Notes under the pieces: model-generated
What the model saw: the letters and a program-made list of their open reading frames with translations, nothing else
Database searches by the model: none
What the model was told of the DNA's origin: nothing
Origin: Bradyrhizobium oligotrophicum S58
Lineage (GTDB): Bacteria; Pseudomonadota; Alphaproteobacteria; Rhizobiales; Xanthobacteraceae
Length of the DNA stretch: 64,000 nt
Reading direction: 5' to 3'
Assembly (NCBI RefSeq): GCF_000344805.1
Contig: NC_020453.1
Location: 4,559,001 to 4,623,000, forward strand
Part shown: in pieces, positions 18,444 through 27,125 of the stretch
Numbering within the stretch: the first letter of the stretch is position 1
Layout: each line of letters opens with the position of its first letter
Translations under genes and position numbers: made by a program

Positions 18444-18936
18444 CCCAATACGGCGGCGTCCGGACGCCTCCAAGCGGCGGCTCTCGTTGGCCGCCGTTTT
18501 GATGTCGACGCTCCTGACGGCCGCGCCCGGGCACGCGGATCCTGGCCCGTTCAGCGGCTTGGCCGGGACATGGGGCGGCGGCGGCACCGTGGCTCTTGAG
18601 GACGGGTCGACCGAACGCATCCGCTGCCGGGCAAGCTACCGTGTGTCCGGGCCACGAATGACCCTCGTCCTGACCTGCGCCAGCGATGCCTACAAGTTCG
18701 GCCTGGAGGCAGATGTCGTCGCCGAGGGCTCGGCGATTTCGGGCACCTGGACCGAGACCAGCCGTGGCGTCAGCGGCGTTCTGCAGGGGCGCGGCGGTGG
18801 TGGAAACTTCCAATTGATGGCGGCCACCGCCGGTTTCAACGCCAACATCGCGCTGGCAACCCGCGGCAACAAGCAGTCGGTCTCGATCCGGGCCGACAGC
18901 CAGTTCCGCGCAGCCAACATCTCGCTGTCGCGGTGA
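18349..18936 (+). CDS. Exported protein, function unknown; start uncertain
   Basis: Mature part of about 130 residues beginning near FSGLAGTWGGGGTV, with DGSTERIRCRASY and two Cys spaced for a disulfide. It has the same compact beta-type look as the protein just upstream. A signal-like stretch (RRLSLAAVLMSTLLTAAPGHA) precedes it. The true start is unclear: the first ATG at 18349 overlaps the preceding gene by 95 bp, TTG at 18487 or ATG at 18502 would cut into the signal peptide n-region, and no good start lies between. The stop and reading frame are secure. Confidence 0.68.
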   Translation: MDSSAAIRGRASGTERRQGSPAADAGRRPACNPIRRRPDASKRRLSLAAVLMSTLLTAAPGHADPGPFSGLAGTWGGGGTVALEDGSTERIRCRASYRVSGPRMTLVLTCASDAYKFGLEADVVAEGSAISGTWTETSRGVSGVLQGRGGGGNFQLMAATAGFNANIALATRGNKQSVSIRADSQFRAANISLSR

Positions 18937-18942
18937 CGGCGC

Positions 18943-19164
18943 TCAGGCGCGCTTGGCGCCGGGGCCAGCGGCCGGCGCCGGGGCCAGCTGGGCTGCGGTG
19001 CGCTTGATCGTCTTGGCGACCAGCAGCGCCTGCTCGCGTGTCATGGCAAAATCCTGGACGCCCTTCTGGGTGGTCAGCGACAGCACCATGAGATGAGGCT
19101 CCCGCTCCGGCCAGCCGGTGGCGAAGGCGGTCAGGAAGTCGGCTGAGGCGGCACGTTCGGTCAT
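18943..19164 (-). CDS. Small conserved-type hypothetical protein
   Basis: 73 residues, no membrane segment or signal. The body (MVLSLTTQKGVQDFAMTREQALLVAKTIKR) looks like a small alpha/beta domain followed by an Ala/Pro tail. Small proteins of this kind are common in Bradyrhizobium. It stands alone between convergent and divergent neighbours. No function can be offered. Confidence 0.6.
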   Translation of the reverse strand: MTERAASADFLTAFATGWPEREPHLMVLSLTTQKGVQDFAMTREQALLVAKTIKRTAAQLAPAPAAGPGAKRA

Positions 19165-19372
19165 GTGTCAAAGCTGCCCTTGGCTGTTTCGCGGCGGTCG
19201 CTTTAGGACGAAACGACCACACACTCCATTGTTTTTCTCGGCCGCAACGCGCAGGCAACCGCCGCGCCTACAGCCGCCTTGATGCACTGCACCGTTGAAT
19301 CCGTTTGCATTGCTGTTCACGCGAGGTGATACAGCCGCTCTCGCACCTCCCCGCCCCTGCATTTCCAGCCTC

Positions 19373-20263
19373 ATGCATCGCCCCGCTTCGAAACTGATGG
19401 CCGCGCTGTGGATGACCGGCTGGCTCAGCCTCATGCTGGTGATGGCGGTGGCCGGGCGCGAAGCCATGCGCGAGCTCAACGTGTTCGAGCTGATGGAGCT
19501 GCGCTGCCTCATCGGCCTTGTGATGCTGTCGCCGGTCATCGCGCTCAGCGGCGGCCTCCCAACGCTCCGCACCAGCAGGCTCAAGCAGCACGCGGCACGC
19601 AACCTGATCCATTACGGCGCCCAGCTCGGCTGGTTCTTCGCGCTGACCCTGATTCCGATCGGCCAAGTGGTGGCGATCGAGTTCACGATGCCGATCTGGA
19701 CCGCCCTGCTCGCAGCGACCTTCCTCGGCGAGCGCATCACCCTCTTCAAGCTCGCGGCCATCGTCCTCGGCCTGATCGGCGTCGTCGTGATCGTTCGCCC
19801 CGACACCGGCACGATCAATCCCGGACAGCTCATTGCGCTCGCGGCCGCCGTCGGCTTCGGGATCTCGATCGCGCTGGTCAAGTTCCTGACGCGTACCGAG
19901 CCGACCGTGTCGATCATCTTCTGGATGCTGGCGGTGCAGTCGGTCGCCGGCCTCATTCCCACCCTGGTGTGGTGGAGCTGGCCGTCGGCCACCGGCTGGG
20001 GCTGGATCGTGATGGTCGCGCTATGTGGGACCTTCTCGCATTTCTGCATGGCCCGGGCGATGCTCTATGCCGACGCCACCATCGTGATACCGATGGACTT
20101 CCTGCGCGTCCCGCTGACCGCCACCGTCGGCTGGCTGGTCTATTCGGAACGCCTCGATGGCTTCACGGTGCTCGGGGCGGCGCTGATTCTGGCGGGTAAC
20201 CTCCTGAACCTGCGACCGCCTCAGGCCCAGCCGGCCGTAGCGAGCAGTTCGCCGGGGAACTGA
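19373..20263 (+). CDS. DMT-superfamily transporter (EamA)
   Basis: Inner-membrane permease of 296 residues with about ten transmembrane helices in two EamA repeats (first ends near VVIVRPDTGTINPG; second runs from LIALAAAVGFGISIALVK to ILAGNLLNL). Typical family signals are IGQVVAIEFTMPIWTALLAATFLGERIT and MDFLRVPLTATVGWLVYSE, shown here in part. Substrate unknown; relatives export amino acids or metabolites. The start at MHRPASKLM was preferred over an ATG or TTG further upstream because the first helix follows closely. Confidence 0.85.
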   Translation: MHRPASKLMAALWMTGWLSLMLVMAVAGREAMRELNVFELMELRCLIGLVMLSPVIALSGGLPTLRTSRLKQHAARNLIHYGAQLGWFFALTLIPIGQVVAIEFTMPIWTALLAATFLGERITLFKLAAIVLGLIGVVVIVRPDTGTINPGQLIALAAAVGFGISIALVKFLTRTEPTVSIIFWMLAVQSVAGLIPTLVWWSWPSATGWGWIVMVALCGTFSHFCMARAMLYADATIVIPMDFLRVPLTATVGWLVYSERLDGFTVLGAALILAGNLLNLRPPQAQPAVASSSPGN

Positions 20264-20449
20264 CTTCGACAGTGTGAGGTCCGTCACGGAATCGGGGAGA
20301 TACACGCGATCGGCGTTGGTCTCGCGCAACACTCGCAATCTGCTTTGTGGCAGAAGCGTGATTTTTTGCATCGGAACAAGACTTTTCGGCTCGACCGACG
20401 ACAAATGCGGGAGCGATCGCTTCGCTAATATTCGTTGGGGGATCTCCTG

Positions 20450-21910
20450 ATGCGCTTTCTCACCATCACGTTGTCGCTGCTCTGCATGGTGCTGACGGCA
20501 GAAGCCGCAAAGGCCGACCGCCGCGTCGCGTTCGTCGTCGGCAACGGCGCTTATAAGAGCGTGGCCCAATTGCCGAACCCGCCGGTCGACGCCAAGGCCA
20601 TGGCGGCGACCCTGCGCAATGTCGGCTTCGACGTCGTCGAGGGTACCAACCTCACCCGCGACAAGATGACCGAGAAGCTGCTCGACTTCGGTCGCAAGGC
20701 ACAGGGTGCCGACATCGCGGTGTTCTACTACGCCGGCCACGGCATCGCGATCGCCGGCACCAACTATCTGCTGCCCGTCGATGCCGATCTGAAATCGGAG
20801 ATGGACGTCAAGCTGGGCTCGGCGATCAACATCGACGTGACGCTCGACCAGACCATGGGCGATGCCAAGGTCAAGCTCGTGTTCCTCGACGCCTGCCGCG
20901 ACAATCCGTTCGCCGCCAAGATCAAGTCGAACTCGGCGACCCGCAGCGTGTCGGTGCAGACCGGGCTTGCCGAGATGAAGTCGGGCGAAGGCACGCTGAT
21001 CGCGTTCGCAACCGGTCCTGGCCAGACGGCGCTCGACGGCGATGCCGGCGCCAACAGCCCGTTCACCCGCGCCCTGATCTCGCACATCGCGCAGCCCGGC
21101 GTGGAAATCCAGCAGGCCATGACCTCGGTCCGCGCCCAGGTCAACGAGGAGACCAGCAAGGGCCAATTGCCCTGGGGTCACACCAACCTGATCGGCGCGG
21201 TCTATCTGAACCCGTCGGCCGCTCCTGTGGCAACGCCCGCCGTGGCCGGAGCCGCTCCGGTCGCCGCCACGGCTGGCCCGACGGCGGCCGAGGCCGAGCT
21301 CGAGTTCTGGCGCTCGGTGAAGGATTCCAACAAGCCGGAAGAGCTCAACGCCTATCTCGCGACCTACCCGAACGGGCAGTTCAAGTCGCTGGCGATGGCG
21401 CGCATCGCCTCGATCGAGAGCGGCGCCGTTAACACCGCGACGCGCAATGTCGGCAAGGGCGTCGATCCCGCGACCTTCACCGAGGAAGGCAGCCAGGTCA
21501 GCGAGGATCAGATCGGCCTCGACAAGACCAAGCGCCGGGATGTCCAGCGCCGGCTGACCGGCCTCGGCTTCGACACCAAGATGACCGGCGTGTTCGATGA
21601 CGAGACCCGTGGCGTCATGAAGCGCTGGCAGGCGGCGCGTGGCTATCCGTCGACCGGCTTCCTGACCAAGCTGCAGCACAAGGCGCTGCTGGCCGAGCCG
21701 CAGCCGGCGCCGGCGACAGCCTCAGTCGGCGACGAGGCCAAACCGCGTCGCGCCAAGCCGGCGGGCAACGTCGCGGCAGGCGGCCCGCCACCGCAGGGCG
21801 CGCCGGTCTACCGGAATCCGCCGCCGCAGGACAATGCCGGCAACGCTGCCGGCGCGGCCTTCATCGGCGGCATGATGGGGGGTGTCCTCGGTGGCGCGCT
21901 CCGGCGCTGA
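20450..21910 (+). CDS. Exported caspase-like protease with peptidoglycan-binding domain (copy 1)
   Basis: 486 residues. A signal peptide (MRFLTITLSLLCMVLTAEA) is followed by a peptidase C14 caspase p20-like domain (~28-250): RRVAFVVGNGAYK, catalytic His in FYYAGHGIAI and Cys in VFLDACRDNPF. A linker and helical segment (EFWRSVKDSNKPEELNAYL) lead to a PG_binding_1-like domain (~350-410, RRDVQRRLTGLGFDT ... MKRWQAARGYPSTGFL) and a Gly/Met-rich end (AAFIGGMMGGVLGG). The ATG follows a GGGGGA ribosome-binding site by 8 bp. Closely related to the next gene; the pair is a recent tandem duplication. Role unknown; periplasmic orthocaspase fits the sequence. Confidence 0.87.
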   Translation: MRFLTITLSLLCMVLTAEAAKADRRVAFVVGNGAYKSVAQLPNPPVDAKAMAATLRNVGFDVVEGTNLTRDKMTEKLLDFGRKAQGADIAVFYYAGHGIAIAGTNYLLPVDADLKSEMDVKLGSAINIDVTLDQTMGDAKVKLVFLDACRDNPFAAKIKSNSATRSVSVQTGLAEMKSGEGTLIAFATGPGQTALDGDAGANSPFTRALISHIAQPGVEIQQAMTSVRAQVNEETSKGQLPWGHTNLIGAVYLNPSAAPVATPAVAGAAPVAATAGPTAAEAELEFWRSVKDSNKPEELNAYLATYPNGQFKSLAMARIASIESGAVNTATRNVGKGVDPATFTEEGSQVSEDQIGLDKTKRRDVQRRLTGLGFDTKMTGVFDDETRGVMKRWQAARGYPSTGFLTKLQHKALLAEPQPAPATASVGDEAKPRRAKPAGNVAAGGPPPQGAPVYRNPPPQDNAGNAAGAAFIGGMMGGVLGGALRR

Positions 21911-21934
21911 CGGTCCTTTCGATCTGAAGTGATG

Positions 21935-21962
21935 GCCCGTGCCGCAAGGCACGGGCTTTTTT
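21935..21962 (+). terminator. Rho-independent terminator after caspase copy 1
   Basis: Nine-bp perfect stem GCCCGTGCC/GGCACGGGC with GCAA loop followed by six T. It lies 25 bp after the stop codon, so the second copy needs its own promoter. Confidence 0.88.
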
Positions 21963-22105
21963 GTTGCCCGCTCGGGCTCTCCCACAACCGCCGATTTGGC
22001 CTGGGCCAATCACGGCTTTTTGGTGTAGTCATGATGGCGGATTTCGGTCGCCGATCGTGTTCGCCGAGGGCTGGTTCGACGACAGGTTCGACAGGGGGAT
22101 GTCAG

Positions 22106-23527
22106 ATGCGGCGGGTCAGCCTCATTCCGGTGCTGGTATTGACGCTCGTCTGGTCCGCGCTCGCGGTCGACACCGCCAGGGCCGACCGGCGGGTGGCCTT
22201 CGTCGTCGGCAACGGCGCCTACAAGAACGTGGCCCAGCTCCCCAATCCGCCGGTCGACGCCGCGGCCATGGCGGTCACGCTGCGCAATGTCGGGTTCGAC
22301 GTCGTCGAGGGCACCAATCTCAACCGCGAGCAGATGACTGAGAAGCTGCTCGAGTTCGGCCGCCGCAGCCAGGGCGCCGACGTCGCCTTGTTCTACTACG
22401 CCGGCCATGGCATCGCGATCTCCGGCACCAACTACCTGCTGCCCATCGATGCCGACATCAAGTCCGAGATGGACGCCAAGCTCGGCGCCGCCATCAATGT
22501 CGACGTCACGCTCGACCAGACCTTGGGCGACGCCAAGGTCAAGCTGGTGTTCCTCGACGCCTGCCGCGACAATCCGTTCGCCGCCAAGATCAGGTCGAGC
22601 GCGTCGACGCGTAGCGTCTCGGTGCAGGCCGGCCTTGCCGAGATGAAATCCGGCGAAGGCACCCTGATCGCATTCGCGACCGGCCCGGGCCAGACCGCGC
22701 TCGACGGCGAAGCCGGCACCAACAGCCCGTTCACGCGGGCCCTGATCGCGCACATCACCCAGCCGGGCCTCGAGATCCAGCAGGCGATGACGCAGGTCCG
22801 CGCCCAGGTGAACGAGGAGACCGCCAAGGGACAGCTGCCCTGGGGCCACACCAACCTGATCGGCGCCGTCTATCTCAACCCCGGCGCAGGCGGAGCACCG
22901 GCGGCCAGCGCTGCCCCGATCACCGTCGCGGCGATCCCGCCTGCCAACGACGTCGAGCTGGAATTCTGGCGCTCGGTGAAGGACTCCAACAGGTCCGAAG
23001 AGCTGAAGGCCTATCTGACCAACTACCCCAACGGTCAATTCAGGTCGCTGGCCCTGGCCCGGGTGGCGTCGCTCGAAAACGGCCCCTCCACGACGACGCG
23101 CAACCTGACCACCGGCATCGACCCCGCCACCTTCACCGAGCAGGGCACTGAGGTCACCGAAGACCAGATCGGGCTCGACAAGGGCCTGCGGCGGGACGTG
23201 CAGCGCCGCCTCACGGGGCTCGGTTTCGACACCAGGCCCAGCGGCAGGTTCGACGAGCCGACGCGCGCCGTGCTCAAGCGCTGGCAGGCGGCGCGGGGCT
23301 ACCCGCCGAGCGGCTATCTCACCAGACTGCAGCACAAGGCTCTGCTCACCGAGATCGTCCCGGCCGCTTCAACGTCCAGCGCGAGCGATGACGAGCGCCC
23401 GGCCCGGCGGGTCCAGCGCAGCGGCGGCGGTGGCGGCGGCTATCACCGCGGCGGCGGTCCGGATGCCGGTGCAGCCTTCATCGGCGGCATGATGGGTGGG
23501 ATGCTCGGCGGCGCCTTCCGCCGCTGA
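22106..23527 (+). CDS. Exported caspase-like protease with peptidoglycan-binding domain (copy 2)
   Basis: 473 residues, the same architecture as the gene upstream: signal peptide (MRRVSLIPVLVLTLVWSALA), caspase domain with YYAGHGIAI and LDACRDNPF, segment EFWRSVKDSNRSEELKAYL, PG_binding_1-like domain and Gly-rich C-terminus (AAFIGGMMGGMLGG). The caspase domains of the two copies are nearly identical, while linkers and tails differ. The ATG is preceded by ACAGGGGG at good spacing. Duplicate function or separate regulation cannot be told from sequence; copy 1 ends in a terminator, so regulation is probably independent. Confidence 0.87.
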   Translation: MRRVSLIPVLVLTLVWSALAVDTARADRRVAFVVGNGAYKNVAQLPNPPVDAAAMAVTLRNVGFDVVEGTNLNREQMTEKLLEFGRRSQGADVALFYYAGHGIAISGTNYLLPIDADIKSEMDAKLGAAINVDVTLDQTLGDAKVKLVFLDACRDNPFAAKIRSSASTRSVSVQAGLAEMKSGEGTLIAFATGPGQTALDGEAGTNSPFTRALIAHITQPGLEIQQAMTQVRAQVNEETAKGQLPWGHTNLIGAVYLNPGAGGAPAASAAPITVAAIPPANDVELEFWRSVKDSNRSEELKAYLTNYPNGQFRSLALARVASLENGPSTTTRNLTTGIDPATFTEQGTEVTEDQIGLDKGLRRDVQRRLTGLGFDTRPSGRFDEPTRAVLKRWQAARGYPPSGYLTRLQHKALLTEIVPAASTSSASDDERPARRVQRSGGGGGGYHRGGGPDAGAAFIGGMMGGMLGGAFRR

Positions 23528-23618
23528 GCGGCTAACCGCGGATCACCGCCGCGACGAGCGTCCGGGGCGGACGTCGAGGCGGCGGCGATCCGACGCCCCC
23601 CCCTGTTCCTTGCTGCGA

Positions 23619-23858
23619 TCAAAGCCCCAGGGCCTTACGCAGGGCCGCGTTGATGCGGTCCTGCCAGCCCGGGCCTTCGGACTGAAAGTGCTCGAGCACG
23701 TCCTGATCGATCCGCAACGTCACCTGCTCGCGCGCCCCGGGGATCGCAGCCTTCTTCGGCGGCGCCTCGACCGGCTTGGTCGTGACCTTCTTGAATGCAG
23801 CCTCGGCCTCGGTACGGGCGTCGGCCAGCGTGCGCGGACGCCGCGGCTGGTCGGCCAT
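23619..23858 (-). CDS. BrnA-like antitoxin-family protein, no toxin partner beside it
   Basis: 79 residues. The C-terminal half matches the BrnA antitoxin ribbon-helix-helix pattern (VTLRIDQDVLEHFQ, GPGWQDRINAALRKAL). The N-terminal ~35 residues are charged and Lys/Pro-rich. In type II BrnTA systems the toxin gene brnT lies directly upstream of brnA. Here the upstream neighbour is cysK, 2 bp away, and no BrnT-like frame is visible. It is therefore an orphan antitoxin or a repurposed DNA-binding protein, probably cotranscribed with cysK. Confidence 0.75.
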   Translation of the reverse strand: MADQPRRPRTLADARTEAEAAFKKVTTKPVEAPPKKAAIPGAREQVTLRIDQDVLEHFQSEGPGWQDRINAALRKALGL

Positions 23859-23860
23859 GG

Positions 23861-24829
<969 letters not shown>

Positions 24830-25338
24830 CAGATCACTCCTTGCGCACTTCGGCGCGACGTCGACAATGTTCCTGACTATCTTCAGCGAGCCTGTTGCGC
24901 TGCGCAAGCACGTTTACGCGATCGCATCGTCATCGCGGCGCACAACAAGTCGTCGTTAAATTGCGAAAAACCTACGCATTTGTGTTGCGACAAGGTCAAT
25001 GAATTGGGTGTAGGTTAGACTTCAGTCGGATAGAGATTCACGATGCAGTCTCGGTGGAGACTGCGATCCGATTGCAGCTTCGGACGAGCTGTAGCTGGCG
25101 TCAGCAAGATGTCATCATCAGAATGATACAAGCGGAATGCTCGAACGCCACGAGATGGCGTTCGCAGAACAGAAAATGCGAAAGAGAAAATTCGAAAGAT
25201 AAGAATCGACCAACAGACAAACTCTTTGTGTGACAGACTTCCTTCCCGTCGGAAGTCGCTCGTTGAAATTGGACTCGTTGACCGTAGACGCCATTCAAAC
25301 AGAGAACGCCAAACAAAGAGATCGTCCAGGAGGTCCCT
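24830..25338 (+). other. Long hairpin-rich leader or small RNA region before the zinc-ribbon gene
   Basis: About 500 bp without a long gene. Right of the cysK promoter region it holds several inverted repeats: 25045-25064 (GCAGTCTC, loop GGTG, GAGACTGC), 25075-25091 (CAGCT/AGCTG), 25142-25164 (CGAACGCCA, loop CGAGA, TGGCGTTCG) and 25236-25257 (GACTTCC/GGAAGTC). The ribosome-binding site AGGAGG of the next gene lies at the right end. A structured 5' leader or a small RNA would explain this. Confidence 0.45.
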
Positions 25339-25557
25339 ATGTCAGCACTCGCTGATCTCATGTCGACCGCATCCCCCCGCCCGGATCCCCGTGGCTGCGA
25401 TTTGCCGACATGCCCGGTCTGCGCCGACTCCATGATTGCTGCGGAGGCATCGGCGTATCTGGCCGACAATGCGATCAGTTATCTGTGGACCTGCGACACC
25501 TGTGGCTACGGCTTTGTCACCAAACACACCTTGAGAACCAAGATCACCTGCAACTGA
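25339..25557 (+). CDS. Small zinc-ribbon protein
   Basis: 72 residues with two CxxC pairs (TCPVCADSM and WTCDTCGYGF), a likely zinc ribbon. No signal peptide. The ATG has an excellent AGGAGG site 7 bp upstream, which supports expression. Preceded by an unusually long hairpin-rich region. Function unknown; such mini zinc ribbons are frequent in Bradyrhizobium. Confidence 0.72.
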   Translation: MSALADLMSTASPRPDPRGCDLPTCPVCADSMIAAEASAYLADNAISYLWTCDTCGYGFVTKHTLRTKITCN

Positions 25558-25700
25558 ACGGCGGCGCTGCCGAAGGGTTCCACGACCTGCCGCAGCCGCC
25601 TCAATTCCGGGTGCGGATCTATTCAGATTGCAGCTCAGATGCATCGCATCAGTGAGCCGACGACATCGGTCGGTTGCGCCATTTGCATCGTAGTGAGCGG

Positions 25701-26855
25701 TCAGCTCACGTGCGCGGCGATGTCGCCGCGCGCCCAATCCGCCTTGGTGCGCTCATAGAATTCCGAGAAGCGCCCGTGCGCGATGGCCTCGCGCATCCCG
25801 GCCATCAGCTGCTGAAAATAGGCGATGTTGATTTCCGACAGCAGCGTCGCACCGAGCGCTTCGCCGGCCTTGATGAGATGATGCAGATAGGCGCGTGCAT
25901 AGCTGCGCGCCGGCGGCCACGGGCTTTCCTCATCCAGCGGCCGGGCATCGTCGACATGGCGCGCATTGCGCAGGTTCACCGGTCCGAAGCGGGTATAGGC
26001 GACGCCATGGCGGCCGTTGCGGGTCGGCAGCACGCAGTCGAACATGTCGATGCCGCGTTTCACCGACTCCAGCAGATCATCGGGCGTACCGACGCCCATC
26101 AGATAGCGCGGACGGTTCGCCGGCAGCACCGGCGCGGTGGCCTCGATCATCTGCAGCATCACGGCCTGGGGCTCGCCGACGGCGAGGCCGCCGATCGCGT
26201 AACCATGAAAGCCGATATCGACCAGTGCCCGCGCGCTCGCCACACGCAGGTCGGGGACATCGCCGCCCTGGACGATGCCGAACAGCATGTAGCCCGCAGG
26301 CGCGGTCTCGAAGGCCCGGCGGCAGCGCTCGGCCCAGCGCAGCGACAAAAGCATCGCGCGTTCGATGTCGTCAGGCCCGGCCGGCAGCCGCACGCATTCG
26401 TCGAGCTGCATCGCGATGTCGGAGTTGAGCAGGCGCTGCACCTCGACCGCGCGCTCCGGTGACAGCTCGATCCTGGCACCGTCGATATGCGAGCGGAACG
26501 TCACCGCCTGCTCCGTCACCTTGCGCAGGGCCGACAGCGACATGACCTGGAAGCCGCCGGAGTCGGTCAGCATCGGACCACCCCAGCCGGTGAAGCGCTG
26601 CAGGCCGCCAAGGGCGGCGATGCGCTCGGCGCCGGGGCGCAGCATCAAATGATAGGTGTTGCCGAGCACGATGTCGGCGCCGGCGTCGCGCACATCGCGC
26701 CAATGGACGCCCTTCATCGCGCCGGCGGTGCCGACCGGCATGAAGGCCGGGGTCCGGACCACGCCATGCGGCGTCGTCAACCGGCCGGTGCGGGCCGCGC
26801 CATCCGTGCCGAGCAGTTCGAAATGGTTGGGAAGGTCGCCTTCGGAGGAGCTCAT
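25701..26855 (-). CDS. tgt: tRNA-guanine transglycosylase (queuosine pathway), zinc ligands not seen
   Basis: 384 residues. It exchanges guanine-34 of GUN-anticodon tRNAs for preQ1. The TIM-barrel motifs are normal: PAFMPVGTAGAMKGV, DIVLGNTYHLMLRPG, MLTDSGGFQVMSL (catalytic Asp), GGLAVGEP and MFDCVLPTRNGRHG (second catalytic Asp). The usual zinc site CxCxxC...H near the C-terminus is absent: where other TGTs have Cys residues this one reads PLDEESPWPPARSYARAYLH, and the later His position is Ile (SEINIAYF). queA, the next step of the pathway, is close by. The product is certain; the zinc loss may be a lineage trait. Confidence 0.93.
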   Translation of the reverse strand: MSSSEGDLPNHFELLGTDGAARTGRLTTPHGVVRTPAFMPVGTAGAMKGVHWRDVRDAGADIVLGNTYHLMLRPGAERIAALGGLQRFTGWGGPMLTDSGGFQVMSLSALRKVTEQAVTFRSHIDGARIELSPERAVEVQRLLNSDIAMQLDECVRLPAGPDDIERAMLLSLRWAERCRRAFETAPAGYMLFGIVQGGDVPDLRVASARALVDIGFHGYAIGGLAVGEPQAVMLQMIEATAPVLPANRPRYLMGVGTPDDLLESVKRGIDMFDCVLPTRNGRHGVAYTRFGPVNLRNARHVDDARPLDEESPWPPARSYARAYLHHLIKAGEALGATLLSEINIAYFQQLMAGMREAIAHGRFSEFYERTKADWARGDIAAHVS

Positions 26856-26961
26856 GGCAGGCTTATTGCGTCAGGACGGGTCCCGATTCAACCGCGATCG
26901 GCGCAGGTTGGCCGACGACAGAAGTTGACGGCGGTTCCGACCGCCCCTATGGTCCGACACC

Positions 26962-27033
26962 ATGTCGACCTTGACCAAACGCACGACGAAAACCACCAAG
27001 CCCTCGAGGGCCTCGGGAGGCGTGCGCGCGTAA
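26962..27033 (+). CDS. Putative Thr/Lys-rich leader peptide of asd
   Basis: A 23-codon open frame, MSTLTKRTTKTTKPSRASG..., with six Thr and three Lys among its first 13 residues. asd makes the common precursor of threonine, lysine and methionine, so the codons sensed fit the pathway, as in the thrABC leader. A terminator follows at 27063-27096, before the asd start. No strong ribosome-binding site is visible upstream of this ATG, which is the main weakness. Confidence 0.6.
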   Translation: MSTLTKRTTKTTKPSRASGGVRA

Positions 27034-27068
27034 TCGAACTCGACCGCGACATCTTCGAACCGAAGCCC
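27008..27068 (+). promoter_or_regulatory. Putative antiterminator pairing in the asd leader
   Basis: GGGCCTCGG at 27008-27016, just after the Thr/Lys codons, can pair with CCGAAGCCC at 27060-27068 (8 of 9 positions). This would occupy the 5' arm of the asd leader terminator. The two structures are mutually exclusive, as in classical ribosome-mediated attenuation. Confidence 0.5.
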
Positions 27069-27096
27069 CGCCTGATGAAGGTCCGGGGCTTTTTTT
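27063..27096 (+). terminator. Rho-independent terminator upstream of asd (attenuator)
   Basis: Stem AGCCCCG/CGGGGCT with an inner CCT/AGG pairing in the loop, followed by seven T, ending 30 bp before the asd GTG. A terminator between a promoter and the gene it serves implies attenuation. Confidence 0.82.
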
Positions 27097-27125
27097 ATGC
27101 CCAAATTCCAACCGGAGACAGAGAC

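Noticed and set aside
25075..25257. Known riboswitch class in the hairpin-rich leader
   Set aside because: No conserved riboswitch core that I can recognise; left as an unclassified structured region.
27075..27125. ATG at 27075 as the start of asd
   Set aside because: It lies inside the terminator stem-loop and adds residues (MKVRGFFYAQ) not expected before the NADP loop; the GTG at 27126 fits.
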